Shown: positions 36,154-48,099, counted from the stretch's first letter. The stretch: 64,000 bases of DNA from Gonatopus flavifemur (GCA_018340375.1 JAFFJZ010000009.1:14338501-14402500), one strand, 5' to 3'. The notes: generated from the sequence alone by a model not told the origin. Numbers and translations are program-made.

Positions 36154-36337
36154 ACTGAGAGAAAAGAAAGCGTAAAAATTACAATCTTCATGAACAAATT
36201 GAAGATAATCGCTCAACATCAGTTCAATAAATCACTATTTGAATAGTAATTTTCGTCATTCAAATAGAAATTTATTGAATATCGAAAAATTATCTTCTAT
36301 TGTCCGCGATGTCTTCATTCTTTTTTCCTCTCAGTGT
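36154..36337. mobile_element. MITE with CACTGAGAGAAAA ends
   Basis: Ends cactgagagaaaag and cttttttcctctcagtg with an inner pair attgaagataatcg / aaaaattatcttctattg. Right side followed by TA; left side is AA. Same end type as 45375-45617. Upstream (35995-36110) is a diverged part of the 49971-50269 family. Confidence 0.7.
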
Positions 36338-36469
36338 ATGTTGAGCGGAGTGACATATAAGTTTCAGAAGCAAAAAAGCATATTTTTTCAATTTTTTTTT
36401 CCAATAGTGTAAAATAATTTTTCATCCAAAGTTTAAGGCGTCTAGAAGAGTTAGGGATGCACACGATAT

Positions 36470-36935
36470 ATTGGTCGAAAGTGAGGAATAACCCTAGTAA
36501 CACAACATTCGGAAAGCATGCCGAGAATATTCACAGCACATGCATAGGACATTCAATGTGCTAAAAAGGTTCGCAGAACATGCTATGGACATTCATGTGT
36601 TACTTGGGAATCGATTATCTTAATTCTTACATGTTCCCATGAAATATTTAACGCATGGATTTTCGACTTTGTGCATAATGAAACGGAATAATGGATCATC
36701 TTGGTCTTATGCACAAAATAAACCAAAATATGCTTCCGATGTCATTTCGATATATAGATTTCGCAAAATCGGTATATTGAAACGATATCGGAAGTATATT
36801 TTGGTTTATTTTGTTCATAAGACCAAGATGGAAGATCCATTATTTCGTTTCATTATGTACAAAGTCGGAAATCCATGCGTTCAATGTTTCATTGGAACAT
36901 ATAAGATTTGAGATAATCAATTATTTCTCAATTTC
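36470..36935. mobile_element. Foldback MITE related to 52541-52914, carrying a CCC-ended element
   Basis: Arms gattatcttaattcttacatg / catataagatttgagataatc and ataatggatcatcttggtct / aagaccaagatggaagatcc match the complete element at 52541-52914. It is interrupted at 36492-36608. Confidence 0.75.
36492..36608. mobile_element. CCC-ended MITE with 2-bp duplication (AA), 117 bp
   Basis: Ends ccctagtaacacaacatt and catgtgttacttggg, flanked by AA (36490-36491, 36609-36610). The paralogous uninterrupted site is present at 52572-52590 (gaggaataatcgattatct), which equals the two flanks joined with a single AA. Inside are repeated attcgg / agcatgc / acattca boxes. Confidence 0.9.
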
Positions 36936-37050
36936 GACCGATATATAGAACAGTAACATTGAAACAATATTTTCCAAAATTTTGAACTGAAAATTTTGAA
37001 AACTCAGCCGATGGGGGTTTATTTTCAGATACTTCTCGAAAAAAAGTGCC

Positions 37051-39558
37051 CTCGCACTCTCTAAATTTCTAAGAGTGAAATTCCCACTCACAATTTGGGG
37101 TGGATTGTGCTTTCACTCTTTAAGAGTGATAAAATCACTCTAATAGAGTGTATCTCTTCACTTTTTCAACTAGAGTGAAAAGTGTCACTCGTAATTAAAG
37201 AGTGATTCATATTTCACCCGTTTGAAGATTGAAATACCACTTTTCTTAGAGTGAAATATCCAAGTTTATTCATATTCAATCGACGCTTCAAAATTATTTG
37301 AAAACTCAACGTCTTTTGAGTGACGACGTGAGGAATATATAATTCAAATCAAAAAAGTTATTCAAGACGTGATTAATAGTTGAGTTTACGTTTTTTTATT
37401 CCGATACGTATACATTGATAACATAACCTCAATCTTATATGGAATTATAATAATAATCTTAAATATTCAATCGGTTTCTATCGTTTTGCTTTACCAGCGA
37501 AGGCTGTGTTTAGAAAAAAAAATTCGGTACTCGGATCCTATGCACCTAGACACAACAATTTCAAATAATTTATTCAATCATGAAAAATTTCAAACTGATA
37601 ATCATATTCATTTATTAAATAAGATTTAATACTTTATATCTTTCAATATATTTCAATATCCCACATGTATGTATTATTCTGTTGGTATTCTATAGGAAAC
37701 ACTTCATGACTCAGATACGTATGATGAAATTTTTCACTCTTCAAGGAATCAATAAAGAAGCTATCAATATTCTCAGAAGTCAGAAAATGTTTTTTAATAA
37801 AAAATATTCCAATGTTTCATACAATCACAAAGATTTCAATGCTTGGATTTGAATTTTTATCAAAGGCTTCGTTTACTTTTGAGATATTTATTTTATCTTC
37901 TTGAGAATTTATAGAATTTTCATATTAAAAGTGATGGTATAGATCTGAAATACCTTCAGTTCTACGATACCAGTAATGCTGACTGTAATTAGTCGATACC
38001 TCATATCTGTGTGCACTAGAACTATTCTCTGATTCCATGTATCGATAAAGAGTACTGGATGTAGTTGACTGATACCATGTATCGATGAACAATATTAGAA
38101 ATAGTTGATCGATGCCATGCATCGATAGACAATATTGGATGACTATGTATTGCTGAACAGTTTTGAGTATAGGGTAACACAAGAGTTCTAAAAGAGCTCA
38201 TGATCAATACAATATGTTCATGAAGAGCTCTTTCAGAACTCTTGTGCTACCTGGGTAACTATACTCAAAACTGTTCAGCAATACATAGTCATTCAATATT
38301 GTCTATCGATGCATGGCATCGATCAACTATTTCCAATATTGTTCATCGATACATGGTATCAATCAACTGCATCCAGTACTCTTTATCGATAAATGGAATC
38401 AGATGATAGTTCTAGTGCATACGGATATGTGGTATCAAGTAATTACACTAAGCATTACTGATATCGTAGAACCAAAAGTATTTCAGATCTATACCATCAC
38501 TTTTAATATGCAAATTCTATAAATTCTCAAGAGGATGAAATAACTATTTTAAAAGAGCTCATAATTAATACAATATGTACATGAAGAGCTCTTTCAGAAC
38601 TCTTGTGCTATCTGGGTAATGGATACTACATATCCTTGTAGAAGATTACATTCAAGTAGTGTTGGACTGCATATATAACCCTCAATGTTCAATTTAATTA
38701 CAGAATTGAGTAACTGTAGATCTTCCAATTTCATAAAATTATTTTTAATTCAATCTTCCAAAAAACCTTTTTGTAATTTCGCAAAATTGGACAAGTCCAA
38801 TGATAATTTTGAATCAATTTCGTAATAAAACGTAATCCAACATTATTGAGGTTAGAAAATTACATAGGCTGAAAATTTTTCAAAGTCAAGTTTGAATTCT
38901 ACTCATTGGCATATTATTGATAAAATATTCAATATTTTACACATTCATTACTGATGTTAGATTGATTCAAACATTCATTGGGTCTCATTTGGTCATTATT
39001 CTCACATACTGGTCCATAGGAAATCAAACGAGGTACCCCACATACACACTTGTTACAACTTTGTCGTTCGTCCACACAAGTGTCGGTTTAGCTCAGGTCG
39101 GTTAGGCATAGGTTATGTAGGTCAGGATATAGGTAGGTTCCCTAGCAGTTCGATTCCCTCAAAGGTGGTGCATAATTTCTCTCACTGCAATGAGTGATTC
39201 AGGAACATGCGAAGTTAGAAATGTAGTCAGATACACACAAATTCTTTTCGTTTATCCTCTCCACAAAAGTAATAAAAATTCGTAACAGATTTTACCTGAA
39301 AAACATTACAAAATCACTCGCATTTGGAGTGAAACTTTTCACTCTTAGATACGCGGTGAATATTGTCAGTCTTATTCAGGGTTGATGAAATCACTCTTTC
39401 CAGAGTGAAGAATCACTCCAACATAGAGATATGTAATATCACTCTTCATAAGAGTGAAGTTTCACTCTAATAGGACAGGCTCACTTCTGGCTGGCTAATG
39501 GAGTGATGGTTCACTTTTAAAGAGTGAAATTTCACTCTAAGAAATTTAGAGAGCAGTG
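37051..39558. mobile_element. Foldback with agagtgaaa ends, 2.5 kb
   Basis: Ends actctctaaatttctaagag and ctaagaaatttagagagcag. Each arm (37051-37260 and 39310-39558) is a string of ttagagtgaaatttcactct-like motifs. The interior contains a further palindrome (37920-38530). Confidence 0.75.
37920..38530. repeat. 600-bp palindrome of atcgat-rich units
   Basis: Arms carry catgtatcgatgaacaatat / atattgttcatcgatacatg, tgaacagttttgagtat / atactcaaaactgttca and agtgatggtatagatctg / cagatctataccatcact. At its centre is a small element 38172-38255 (aacacaagagttcta / cagaactcttgtg); a second copy of its right part is at 38552-38616. Confidence 0.85.
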
Positions 39559-39706
39559 AATACGATAACTTCCCTCTCTTAGACTTTTACTCCGATTGAC
39601 TTTCAGAACTTCGGGGAAATATTCTTGAAATTTTGAATTACCAGATCAAAAAATAAAAAAACAATCAATTTTTTGAAATTTTGAAACCTATTTCACCCCT
39701 TAAAGT

Positions 39707-39946
39707 GATACCAACGACCCCTGCAGATACGACCAGAACCATTGGTTCGAAAAGGACACGACCAAAACTATTCTAACAAAATATTCGAAAATGAAGCGAT
39801 AAAATCAAAATATCGCTCTATATACACTTTTTTCCAACAATAAAGATGGTCTTCATACAGCGATATTTCGATTTTAGTGCTTCATTTTCGAATATTCTGT
39901 CAGAAAAGATTTGGCTCGGGTTGTATCGTCAGGGATCGCTGGTATC
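39707..39946. mobile_element. 240-bp foldback MITE
   Basis: Arms gataccaacgacccctgcag / ctggtatc and aatattcgaaaatgaagcg / gcttcattttcgaatatt, with cgatatttcgattttag / aaaatcaaaatatcgct towards the centre. Confidence 0.7.
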
Positions 39947-40007
39947 CCCTTAAGTTCATCAAAAAAATCATCCAGCGATACTCTTTTTCTGTGAACTCCC
40001 GCATGGC

Positions 40008-40215
40008 ACGAACTTGTCCCCAATGAACTTCCATTATGTCAGTTCCGAAAGAATTGATAAAGAATTCTTGATAATTCTTTAGGAATTCATTTTGAATACC
40101 AGGGACCCATGAAGAACTCGTACTGAACTATTATAATGAGGACTCTTAAAGAATCCTACGATGGATTCATGAAGAACTTTTTATGAATTCATCGGGACGA
40201 GCGTGCTGTATGGGT
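40008..40215. mobile_element. Candidate CCC-ended MITE, 208 bp
   Basis: Ends cccgcatggcacgaacttgt and gggacgagcgtgctgtatggg resemble 50316-50739. The flanking dinucleotides are CT and TT, so the duplication is not exact. The interior has agaattcttgataattcttt-like palindromes. Confidence 0.45.
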
Positions 40216-41989
40216 TGATAGTCACTTTTTCAATTATTAATAGTTTCACAGTGTGTCTAGTCCGGGAATTTTTGGTTGTTCAATTGGTCATTTCGTTCAA
40301 CCTGGAATTTTGATTGACCGATTCCGATGGAATTCCCTGTCTTCCCGTGCATCGTGAATTTCTAATTAAATAAATTATATCTGATTTTACAGTAATCGTG
40401 AAATCACATTCGATTTGAATTTGAATGGATCACATATAATTGCAAACACGGGAATGAAGTTTCTTTCCCAATATTTTCACAAATATGATGGGTTTTCTCC
40501 GTATGGAAATATTCCGCTGGATTATTCTGAATGAATGATCTTTGAAAAGAAATACCATTTTCTCTTTAAAAATCTGAAAAACTCTGACAAACTCCGAGGA
40601 TCCATGAAATTTTAATGGAAAATCTAATAAGTTTGAGATATTTTGAACATTTTTCCTAAGTCGATGAGAGTCTTCAATAGTTCATTCATTTTTTCAGGCA
40701 AATAGGAACGAACTCACGCTCAGAAGGAATTCAAACAAAACTTTCATAATTTTTCAATATTTTTCTGACTATTGAAAGAAAATTTTTCACGTGTGGGATT
40801 TAAATAAGAGTTATTAATGTCTTTATAAAATTACAAAATTTTTCAATAATTAGAAAAGTGTCAAATATTTATCACAGTTTCGTCAGAATTTTTCCAGAGC
40901 GCAATTTCGCTCCTACCCTGCACGGAAAAAAATAAGTCACCAAAATTTTCGTTGACTAGGACAACGAAACTTTTGAACGGAGTACAAATTCGAAAAGAAA
41001 TCGTCCCCTGAATTTTGCTGATTCATTACTTTGTTCATCATGTCAATAATGAACAATTTTATTGAAAAAAAAAAAACAATATTCAAAAATTTGAAATTAT
41101 CCTCGATTTGGACACGATACACGAAATGAATCAAGGCTTGACACTTTTTAGATGGAAGCTCTTGCACTTGAAAATACGAAAATGGAAAACCTTCAAAAAA
41201 TTATGAAGATATTCTTGATTTTATCCCATGGAAATGTCCCCCAAATAAAATGTCCAAATTTTATCCCATATAAATCCGGGAAATTTGAATCCTATCCGGG
41301 AATTGTCCGGGAATTTTAACGTTGGTGATTACTAGACACCCTGGAAATTCATTATCTATTCACTATTCTGTTTCATTATTTTTTTACGATTCTGATTGCA
41401 GAATAGTGGATACTAGCAGACTGACATTAGAGGTTATGGTATATCCATTATACTATTGCCTGTAAAAACATAGCAAATCAACTTCAAGAATCACCCTTCA
41501 GCAGGCTCAGTGTGATCTTTTTCATCGATTGCCTACGATCCTAATTAGAGAAATCGACAGTGGAGCCTTCCGAAGTAGCTGGTCATCTGGTCTTGATCAG
41601 CTACTTCAAAAGGCCCCAGTAGTTGACTGTCTGTCAGAACTTATGATATATCCCTGACTTTCTGGTATGTGGAGGAATTGCCAATAAACTTGAATCTTTT
41701 CCCTTGAGCATGCTCGATTTGATCCATTTGATCATTTTTCAACGACTCTAGCAGGAAAATCTGATAGTAGATTGTTTGTAAAGGGGTTATGGTATATCTG
41801 ATGAGATTTCACATAAAAAGTAATGTTTAAATTTGGATCATTCTTTTCGACTAGACCTTGTATGATTCATTTGATCATTAGCCTGTGGTTCTGGTGGGAA
41901 GAACCAACAGTAGCAGACTGTGTATCAAGGATTACAGTATATCTGTTGAGCTTTTGTCTGTAAAGGAATATTGTATTTTATGAATAATA

Positions 41990-43283
41990 CGAGGGTGGAT
42001 TGATAAGTTTCCGGCCTGACCAAGAAAAACAACGTTTTTAAGAATTTTTTTTTTTTTATTTCTCAACATAATCTCCTCCGAGGCTGATACATTTCTCATA
42101 GTGGTGTTCTAGTCTAGTAATGCCATCTCTATAGACTGATTCGTCAAGCTCCTCAAAATACCCATTTACAGCTTCGATTACTTCTTCATTGTCCGCAAAT
42201 CTCTTACCGCCAAGCCATTTTTTGAGGTTAGGAAACAGATAATAGTCACTCGGGGCTAGGTCTGGAGAGTAGGGAGGGTGCGGCATTAATTCAAACTTCA
42301 GATCGTTGATTTTAGCCATCGCAACGATTGACGTGTGCGCTGGTGCGTTATCGTGATGAAACAAGATTTTTTTCTTCGCCAGATGAGGTCGTTTAATTTT
42401 CACTTCGTGGCTCAAACGTTGCAATAAGTCTGCGTAGTATTGACCAGTGATAGTTTTACCCTTTTCAAGGTAATCAATGTATATAATACCTCTTGCATCC
42501 CAAAAAACAGTAGCCATAACCTTGTTCGCCGAAAAAATTGTTTTTGCCTTCTTTGGAGTTGGTTCCCCTGGTCCAATCCACTGTTTAGACTGTTCTTTGG
42601 TTTCAGGAGTGTAGTGGTGGACCCAAGTTTCGTCAACGGTTACGAATCGATGCAAAAATTCGCTTGAATTACGCTTATACAACGCCAAATTGGCGGTAGA
42701 AATGTTCTTTCGAATCAATTTTTGGTCGACTGTTAGCAAACGCGGCACCCATCTTGCACAGAGCTTTTCCATATACAAATGTTGGTGCAAAATATTTTGT
42801 ACACGTTCATATGACATCTTACAGGTCTCAGCTATCTCACGAACTTTTAATCTGCGATCTTTCAGCACTATTTGATGGATTTTTTCGATCATATCTGGAG
42901 TTGTGACCTCAATGGGGCGTCCTGAGCGAGGCTCATCAGAGGTGCTCACACGACCCATTTTAAACTCGGAAACCCACTGCTTAACGGTCGAATATGATGG
43001 GGAGGATGTCCCCAGTGTTGAGTCCATCTCTTCTTTAATTTCCTTCGGCGTTAACCCCTTCAAATAAAAGTATTTGATGACAGCACGATTTTCCAGCTTT
43101 TCCATTTTTACGAAAAACACAGAGGCGTCTTGGTCAGCGTGCTCTCAAAACTAAACTAACATGGCGATCGGACTGAAACTATAGCTCCAAGCTATCTAAG
43201 GATGGTACTATAGAACGCCACCTCAAGGTAGGCCTAGTGGCGCCATCTCTTGGTCAGGCCGGAAACTTATCAATCCACCCTCG
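41990..43283 (-). mobile_element. Mariner element, copy 2 (1294 bp, intact)
   Basis: Perfect-looking ends as in copy 1, with TA duplication (41988-41989, 43284-43285). The empty site is visible in R1 copy B: gaacaatacatcatacagag near 45879 corresponds to gaataata|catcatacagag here. Confidence 0.97.
42056..43120 (-). CDS. Mariner transposase, intact, 354 aa
   Basis: Complete DD34D mariner transposase, of usual length (about 345-355 aa). N-terminal paired helix-turn-helix region, residues 1-120, binds the inverted ends; WVPRLLT linker; catalytic Asp residues in VTVDETWVHHY, HHDNAPAH and LAPSDYYLF with 34 residues between the second and third; C-terminal RDGITRLEHHYEKCISLGGDYVEK is complete. 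The start used is the first ATG; a second Met (MEKLEN) follows five codons later and matches the start of Himar1-like proteins better, so the real start may be there. No stop or frameshift. The gene lies within complete inverted ends, so this copy could be autonomous. Its near identity to copy 1 implies recent transposition. Subfamily (irritans-like) is my estimate from motifs. Confidence 0.95.
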   Translation of the reverse strand: MFFVKMEKLENRAVIKYFYLKGLTPKEIKEEMDSTLGTSSPSYSTVKQWVSEFKMGRVSTSDEPRSGRPIEVTTPDMIEKIHQIVLKDRRLKVREIAETCKMSYERVQNILHQHLYMEKLCARWVPRLLTVDQKLIRKNISTANLALYKRNSSEFLHRFVTVDETWVHHYTPETKEQSKQWIGPGEPTPKKAKTIFSANKVMATVFWDARGIIYIDYLEKGKTITGQYYADLLQRLSHEVKIKRPHLAKKKILFHHDNAPAHTSIVAMAKINDLKFELMPHPPYSPDLAPSDYYLFPNLKKWLGGKRFADNEEVIEAVNGYFEELDESVYRDGITRLEHHYEKCISLGGDYVEK

Positions 43284-43496
43284 TACATCATACAGAGCTT
43301 ACCTTCTTATATTTTTCAATTTTTCAAATGTAACAAACATATCTATAGCTTCCTCAAACTTTTTCAATGTTTTTTTCTATAGATAACCTCATCATTAGAA
43401 ATTGGCGTATATGCTTCTGATGGGCCTAAGCCATTTATAACCACTAACCAAAAAATAACCTCATCATTCATTCATTTTTCATTCATGTTTTTCGTG

Positions 43497-44235
43497 ATTG
43501 TTGCGGAATGAACACATCATAATTGAAAATTTCAACTGTGTCAATCGATTCGTACGGTCCTGATCTAGACTCATTTGATGAAATGATTGACACAGTCCTG
43601 GTTCCATGTATCTCTGTTTAGCTAATTCAAACATAGAAAAATGATACATGTCAATCCTATCATTATGTGCGAAAACTGCGCGTTTACCGAAAGTTGTGTC
43701 ATTACGCAATTATAGCCACCCCCTTCTTTACAACTAACTGTAAGAAGACGTGTGTCTTCACCGATATGATACTCGACCTCATCGTTCGTTATCGTTCTTC
43801 CGTTCACATTACACGTGTTCTTTCAGTTTTGCCGTTTGTCATGAGATTCTAATTGTTAAATCTGACCGCCGAGTTTCCTTCCGAATCGAATAATAATCCG
43901 ACGAGACTGTTTATCGTACTCAGATGAAACCGCGTCAGATACGTGCAAAAATTGTTATAAGGTTCTCGGTGAACACGTGCGAACAACCGTTTACATCGTT
44001 TGTACTGTTTTGTGAACTGTAATTCAACAATCCGTTCTAAATGAATGTTTTGATGTCGTTTAATTTTCATGAGTTTCTACCGCATCAAAAGTTCCTCAAT
44101 CTCTCCTTCTCGTAACGATCCCGGCAATAATCTTCGGGCTACAGATGTTTGGACTATTCTGTCAAACGAAATAATTGAACGATAAATATTCATTCTCAAT
44201 TAAAAACCCGATTGGCTCGAAGATTAACAGTGATC
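43497..44235. other. Segment present in R1 copy A but absent from copy B
   Basis: Copy A and copy B align before (catgtttttcgtg) and after (aattatttgtatttta) this stretch, but copy B has only about 14 bp between. The segment is somewhat GC-richer. Minus-strand frames of 61-76 codons exist (43479-44070), none recognised. No inverted ends found. Confidence 0.45.
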
Positions 44236-44964
44236 TAATTATTTGTATTTTATTGTTTATTGTTTTCCTGATTACGTATTTTATTGTTCATTATTTAAAC
44301 CCCAACCACCTGCAATTCATCCATTTATCCTTTTAATATAATAATAACCTGTCAACACATTGCTCCATTGACAGATTATTTATGTTTTTGGTAAATCGAT
44401 TATCGATACAATGTATACATAATACAGATATGAAATCAACGCCATTGGATGTTTGGATTATAATATAGATTAACTGAAGTGAATGCTATTGGAGATTGGA
44501 AGAAAGAAAAAAAGACAGAATATTGGATGTCCCAAGAAGGAAAGAAACAGAATATCTCTATGCCAATGGAAGAAACCCTCCCGAATTCCGATGACGAAGA
44601 AATATCGTCGCTATCGTGATTAGAATAAATCGAAAGTGGCGATGATGAAGGAAAATCCTTATATTTTGATTGCATGAAAATTTGAAACGTTTATATCTCG
44701 GGATTGCGTGAACGGATCAACTTCGTAGTGTGCTTAATCGAAAGTGTGTATTCGAATTATATAATAGAAGTGTAATTATTTTTTCGTGAAATTCAATGTG
44801 TGATGAGTTATTGTGGGTTAAAGACTTTTTGACTATATCAAATCTCAGTTTACGTGTATAGCTACACAGTAGCGCACGACTTATGCTTTTTCATTTTTTT
44901 TTTCAGGGTTTTCAGAAACTTGGCGTCGAGACGCTTCCGCGTCTCTTGATCAGGGTATGCAAGA

Positions 44965-47322
44965 AGGATAATATTTCATTTATTCACTATTCTGTTTTAT
45001 TACTTGTTCATGATTCTTGATGCAAAATAATAGCTACCAGCAAACTGTCCATTAGAGATTATGTTCAATCCATCATACCTTTGCGAATACAAAAATAGGA
45101 AATCGACTTTGATAATCACCCTTGAGCAGGCTCAGTATGATCTTTTCCATCAATTGCCTACGATCCTAATTGAAGAAATCGACAGTGGTGCCTTCCGAAG
45201 TCGCTGATCATCTGGTTTTGATCAGCTACTTCAGAAGGCTGCAGTAGTTGACTGTCCGTCAGAACTTATGATATATCCCTGACTCTCTGGTATATGGAGA
45301 AATCGCGAATCAACTTGAATTTTTTCTTTGAGCATGCTCGATATGATTCATTTGATCATCTGCCAACGATTCTACACTGAGGGAAAAATTAGCTTAATTC
45401 TAAGAACATATTTTCTTGGTCTGAGAATAGGAATTTTTTCTTATCCAAATAAGATACGTACTTGGGGTGAGAAAATTTTCTCCACATCACGTTGTATAGC
45501 TTCAAACTGAGTGAATGTTTTCTTCGTTTAAATAAAGTTTTCTTGATTCAAGAAAATATCAGATTGGACTCGGTCAATCCAATATTTTCTTGGTTTAAGA
45601 TTTTTTTTCTCTCAGTGTAGTAAGAGAACCTGATAGTAGTAGACTGTCCGTAAGGGGTTATGGTATATCCGATAAGATTTCACCTAAAAAGTAATGTATA
45701 AATTTGAATCATTCTTTTCGACTAGACCTTGTATAATTTATTCAATCATTAGCCTGTGGTCCTGGTTGGAAGAACCAACAGTAGCAGATTGTTCATGAGG
45801 GATTATAGTATATCTTCTATGCTTTTTATGCTTTTGTCTGTGAAGGAATATTGTACGTAAAGGCATATTATACTTTATGAACAATACATCATACAGAGCT
45901 CTCTATATTTTTCAATTCTTCAAATGTAACAAACAGATCTATAGCTTCTTCAAACTTTTCCAATGTTTTTTTTTCTATAGATCACCTCTTCATTCATTCA
46001 TTTTCATCAATGTTTTCGTGTGATATATATCCCAAATTATTTGTATTTTAGTGTTGTCCTGATTACATACACCGTAACCACCTATAATTCATCCATTTGT
46101 TATTTAATTATCCTCTTAATATTATAATAATCTGTCAACACATCGCCTCATTGACAGGTTATTTGTTTATGTTCTTACATACCATACTGTACCATACTAC
46201 CCTGAAATCCATGCTATTGAATGTTGGAAAAAAGAAAGAGACAGATACATCTGACCTATTGCGAAGAGTGAAAACCCACCTTGAAGGCCTGAATACACAA
46301 GCTAAGTAAACGTGAACGTAAGGAACGAAAGTCTGTGCAGATCTCGTATATAGTTTCTGCGCATACGTTTCTTGTGTTTACGTAGCTTGTGTGTCTAGAC
46401 CTTTAGATAGTGAAAATTTATCGTGTTTAAAAGAAATCGATGATGAACCAGAATCTTAAAATTTTCGAATTGTAGCATACCCCAGATGATTTTCGGGAAG
46501 ATATTTCTCAAGCAGTTTTGATGGAGCGGTCCAAGTATCGCTCGCATTGGGGGGGTGGGGGGAGTGTGTATAAGGAGTAACGATCCATTCCGGTATTATT
46601 CGTGTACATGATGTCAAGCAATACACATAGTTTGTAGTCTTAGGGCGTGGTTAACCTCAGTAAGAAATTCTACATTGTTATTGAAAATTTGAGATCTAGA
46701 GGCACCATGAAATCTTTGCATCCCAACTATTTCCGTAGTATTCCATGATAAGTTTTTTGACAACCAACCGTCTCAATTAAGCTGACACACGCATGAGAAG
46801 TTTTGAAGTTCTTAACGTTCAAATGAGGAATTGTTCAAATAATCTTCCTTCTGCTCATCTGTTTTGTGTTCAATTGTATTTTTTGCTATAAAGGATTGAT
46901 ATTTCAATTAATGTATGTAGATATTTATTTTATTGAGAATTTCCACGCGTAATAAAAGCCAAAAAATGAATGTCACAACGATGAAAATTAAGATAATAAC
47001 GGTGATGCGAAAAATGGGGTATGTGGAACCCCAGTGTGGCGTTTTTGTTCCATTTAGGTAGTGTGTTGTCCTAGGGTTAACTGAGATAGTTCGTAGTATG
47101 CTCAAACGAAAGTGTGTAGTCGAATTATGTAGTAAAAGTGTAATTATTTTCTCGTGACATTCAACATGTGACGAGTTATTGTAAGTTTAAGATGTTTTGA
47201 CTATATCAAATCCCGGTGTACGTATAAAGATACACGGTAGCGCACGACTTCTGCTTTTTCATTTTTTACATTTTTCTCCAGTGCTTTTTTCATATACTTG
47301 TCGAGACGCTACCGCGTCTCTT
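44965..47322 (+). mobile_element. R1 repeat, copy B
   Basis: Satellite at 44965-45880, then the block catcatacagagct.., then the gcctcattgacaggttattt box (46146), ending in gcgcacgacttctgcttttt and the hairpin gagacgctaccgcgtctc plus ttgat (47302-47326). A MITE lies at 45375-45617. A stretch 46230-47090 has no counterpart I can recognise in copy A. No credible gene. Confidence 0.7.
45375..45617. mobile_element. 243-bp TA-flanked MITE
   Basis: Ends cactgagggaaaaatt and gattttttttctctcagtg, TA on both sides (45373-45374, 45618-45619). The empty site in R1 copy A reads caacgactctagcagg near 41732. The body is a string of ttttcttgg / aagaaaat motifs. Confidence 0.85.
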
Positions 47323-47329
47323 GATAACT

Positions 47330-47421
47330 CCTTGGAAGGTAACTATTGTACATCAAATTGAAATAGAATATAATTTCAAAATGAAGATAATCTTCATTCG
47401 ATGTACAATAGTTATCCAAGG
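47330..47421. repeat. 92-bp hairpin
   Basis: Arms ccttggaaggtaactattgt and acaatagttatccaagg, with gtacatc / gatgtac continuing inwards. It follows the R1 end after a few bases. Confidence 0.85.
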
Positions 47422-48099
47422 ATTTATATGGAATTTACTACGAAACTTTTTCAAATTCAATTTTGACAGTTGATTGATAACTGCCCACTACACGGAAAAA
47501 AATTTACTGTTGCTGCAACAGGAGGCAGCCATGTTGCAGCAACAGGAAAAAATCCTGTTGCAGCAACAGGAGTAGTTTTGTAGCTGTGGCAATGTTACGA
47601 AATCCTTCATTATGGGATAAATAGGCTTTATAAAATGAATGAAATATAAAATGAATAAAATACAAAGCTTTTATTTACTTTTTTTATGACTTTATTAAAC
47701 TATCAAATGTTCCAATATTGAATTACAGTAAACGTTTTGTTGCAATGTAATCTAATCCTTTTTTCTCACAAGAATACAAGGCCCAATATGAGATAACAGG
47801 TTTTGTTTGTTCATATAATTACGATTATTGTCAATTCGAACATTCCACGTATGGGAATGTTGATCAAATGCCACAGTAGATATATAATTCAAAACAAAGT
47901 AAACATCATTTGCTACATTGTAAATTTTATAAATTTTTCCAAATTGAGGTCCTTAGTTTTCATCAATATCTACTACTACTACTACTACAGTATCTAATTG
48001 ATATCCATAACTATTATAGTCGATGTATTTGAAAGCTTGGAAATCGGATATTTTAGTATTTTGTTTTCGTCACATTCTTCGCATTTTTCTTTGATAATA

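Larger units (their letters stand above)
35436..41343. mobile_element. Long element with CAGGGTGTCTAG ends, 5.9 kb, full of later insertions
   Basis: Left end cagggtgtctagcatccggg and right end ttactagacaccctg, each with inner gggaattgtccgggaatt or gggaattgtacgggaattt boxes next to it. The flanks share attcatt, but not at an exact register, so the duplication is not secure. The interior holds 36154-36337, 36470-36935, 37051-39558, 39707-39946 and 40008-40214. A lone end of the same family lies at 56471. No transposase frame. Confidence 0.6.
41350..44944 (+). mobile_element. R1 repeat, copy A (with mariner copy 2 inside)
   Basis: Begins like copy B (ttattcactattctgttt at 41358 and 44972), holds the 125-bp satellite (41395-41980), the mariner insertion, a segment of about 740 bp absent from copy B (43497-44235), and ends in the hairpin gagacgcttccgcgtctc plus ttgat (44927-44949). 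Copy B follows at once in the same orientation, so the two form a tandem pair. Confidence 0.7.
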
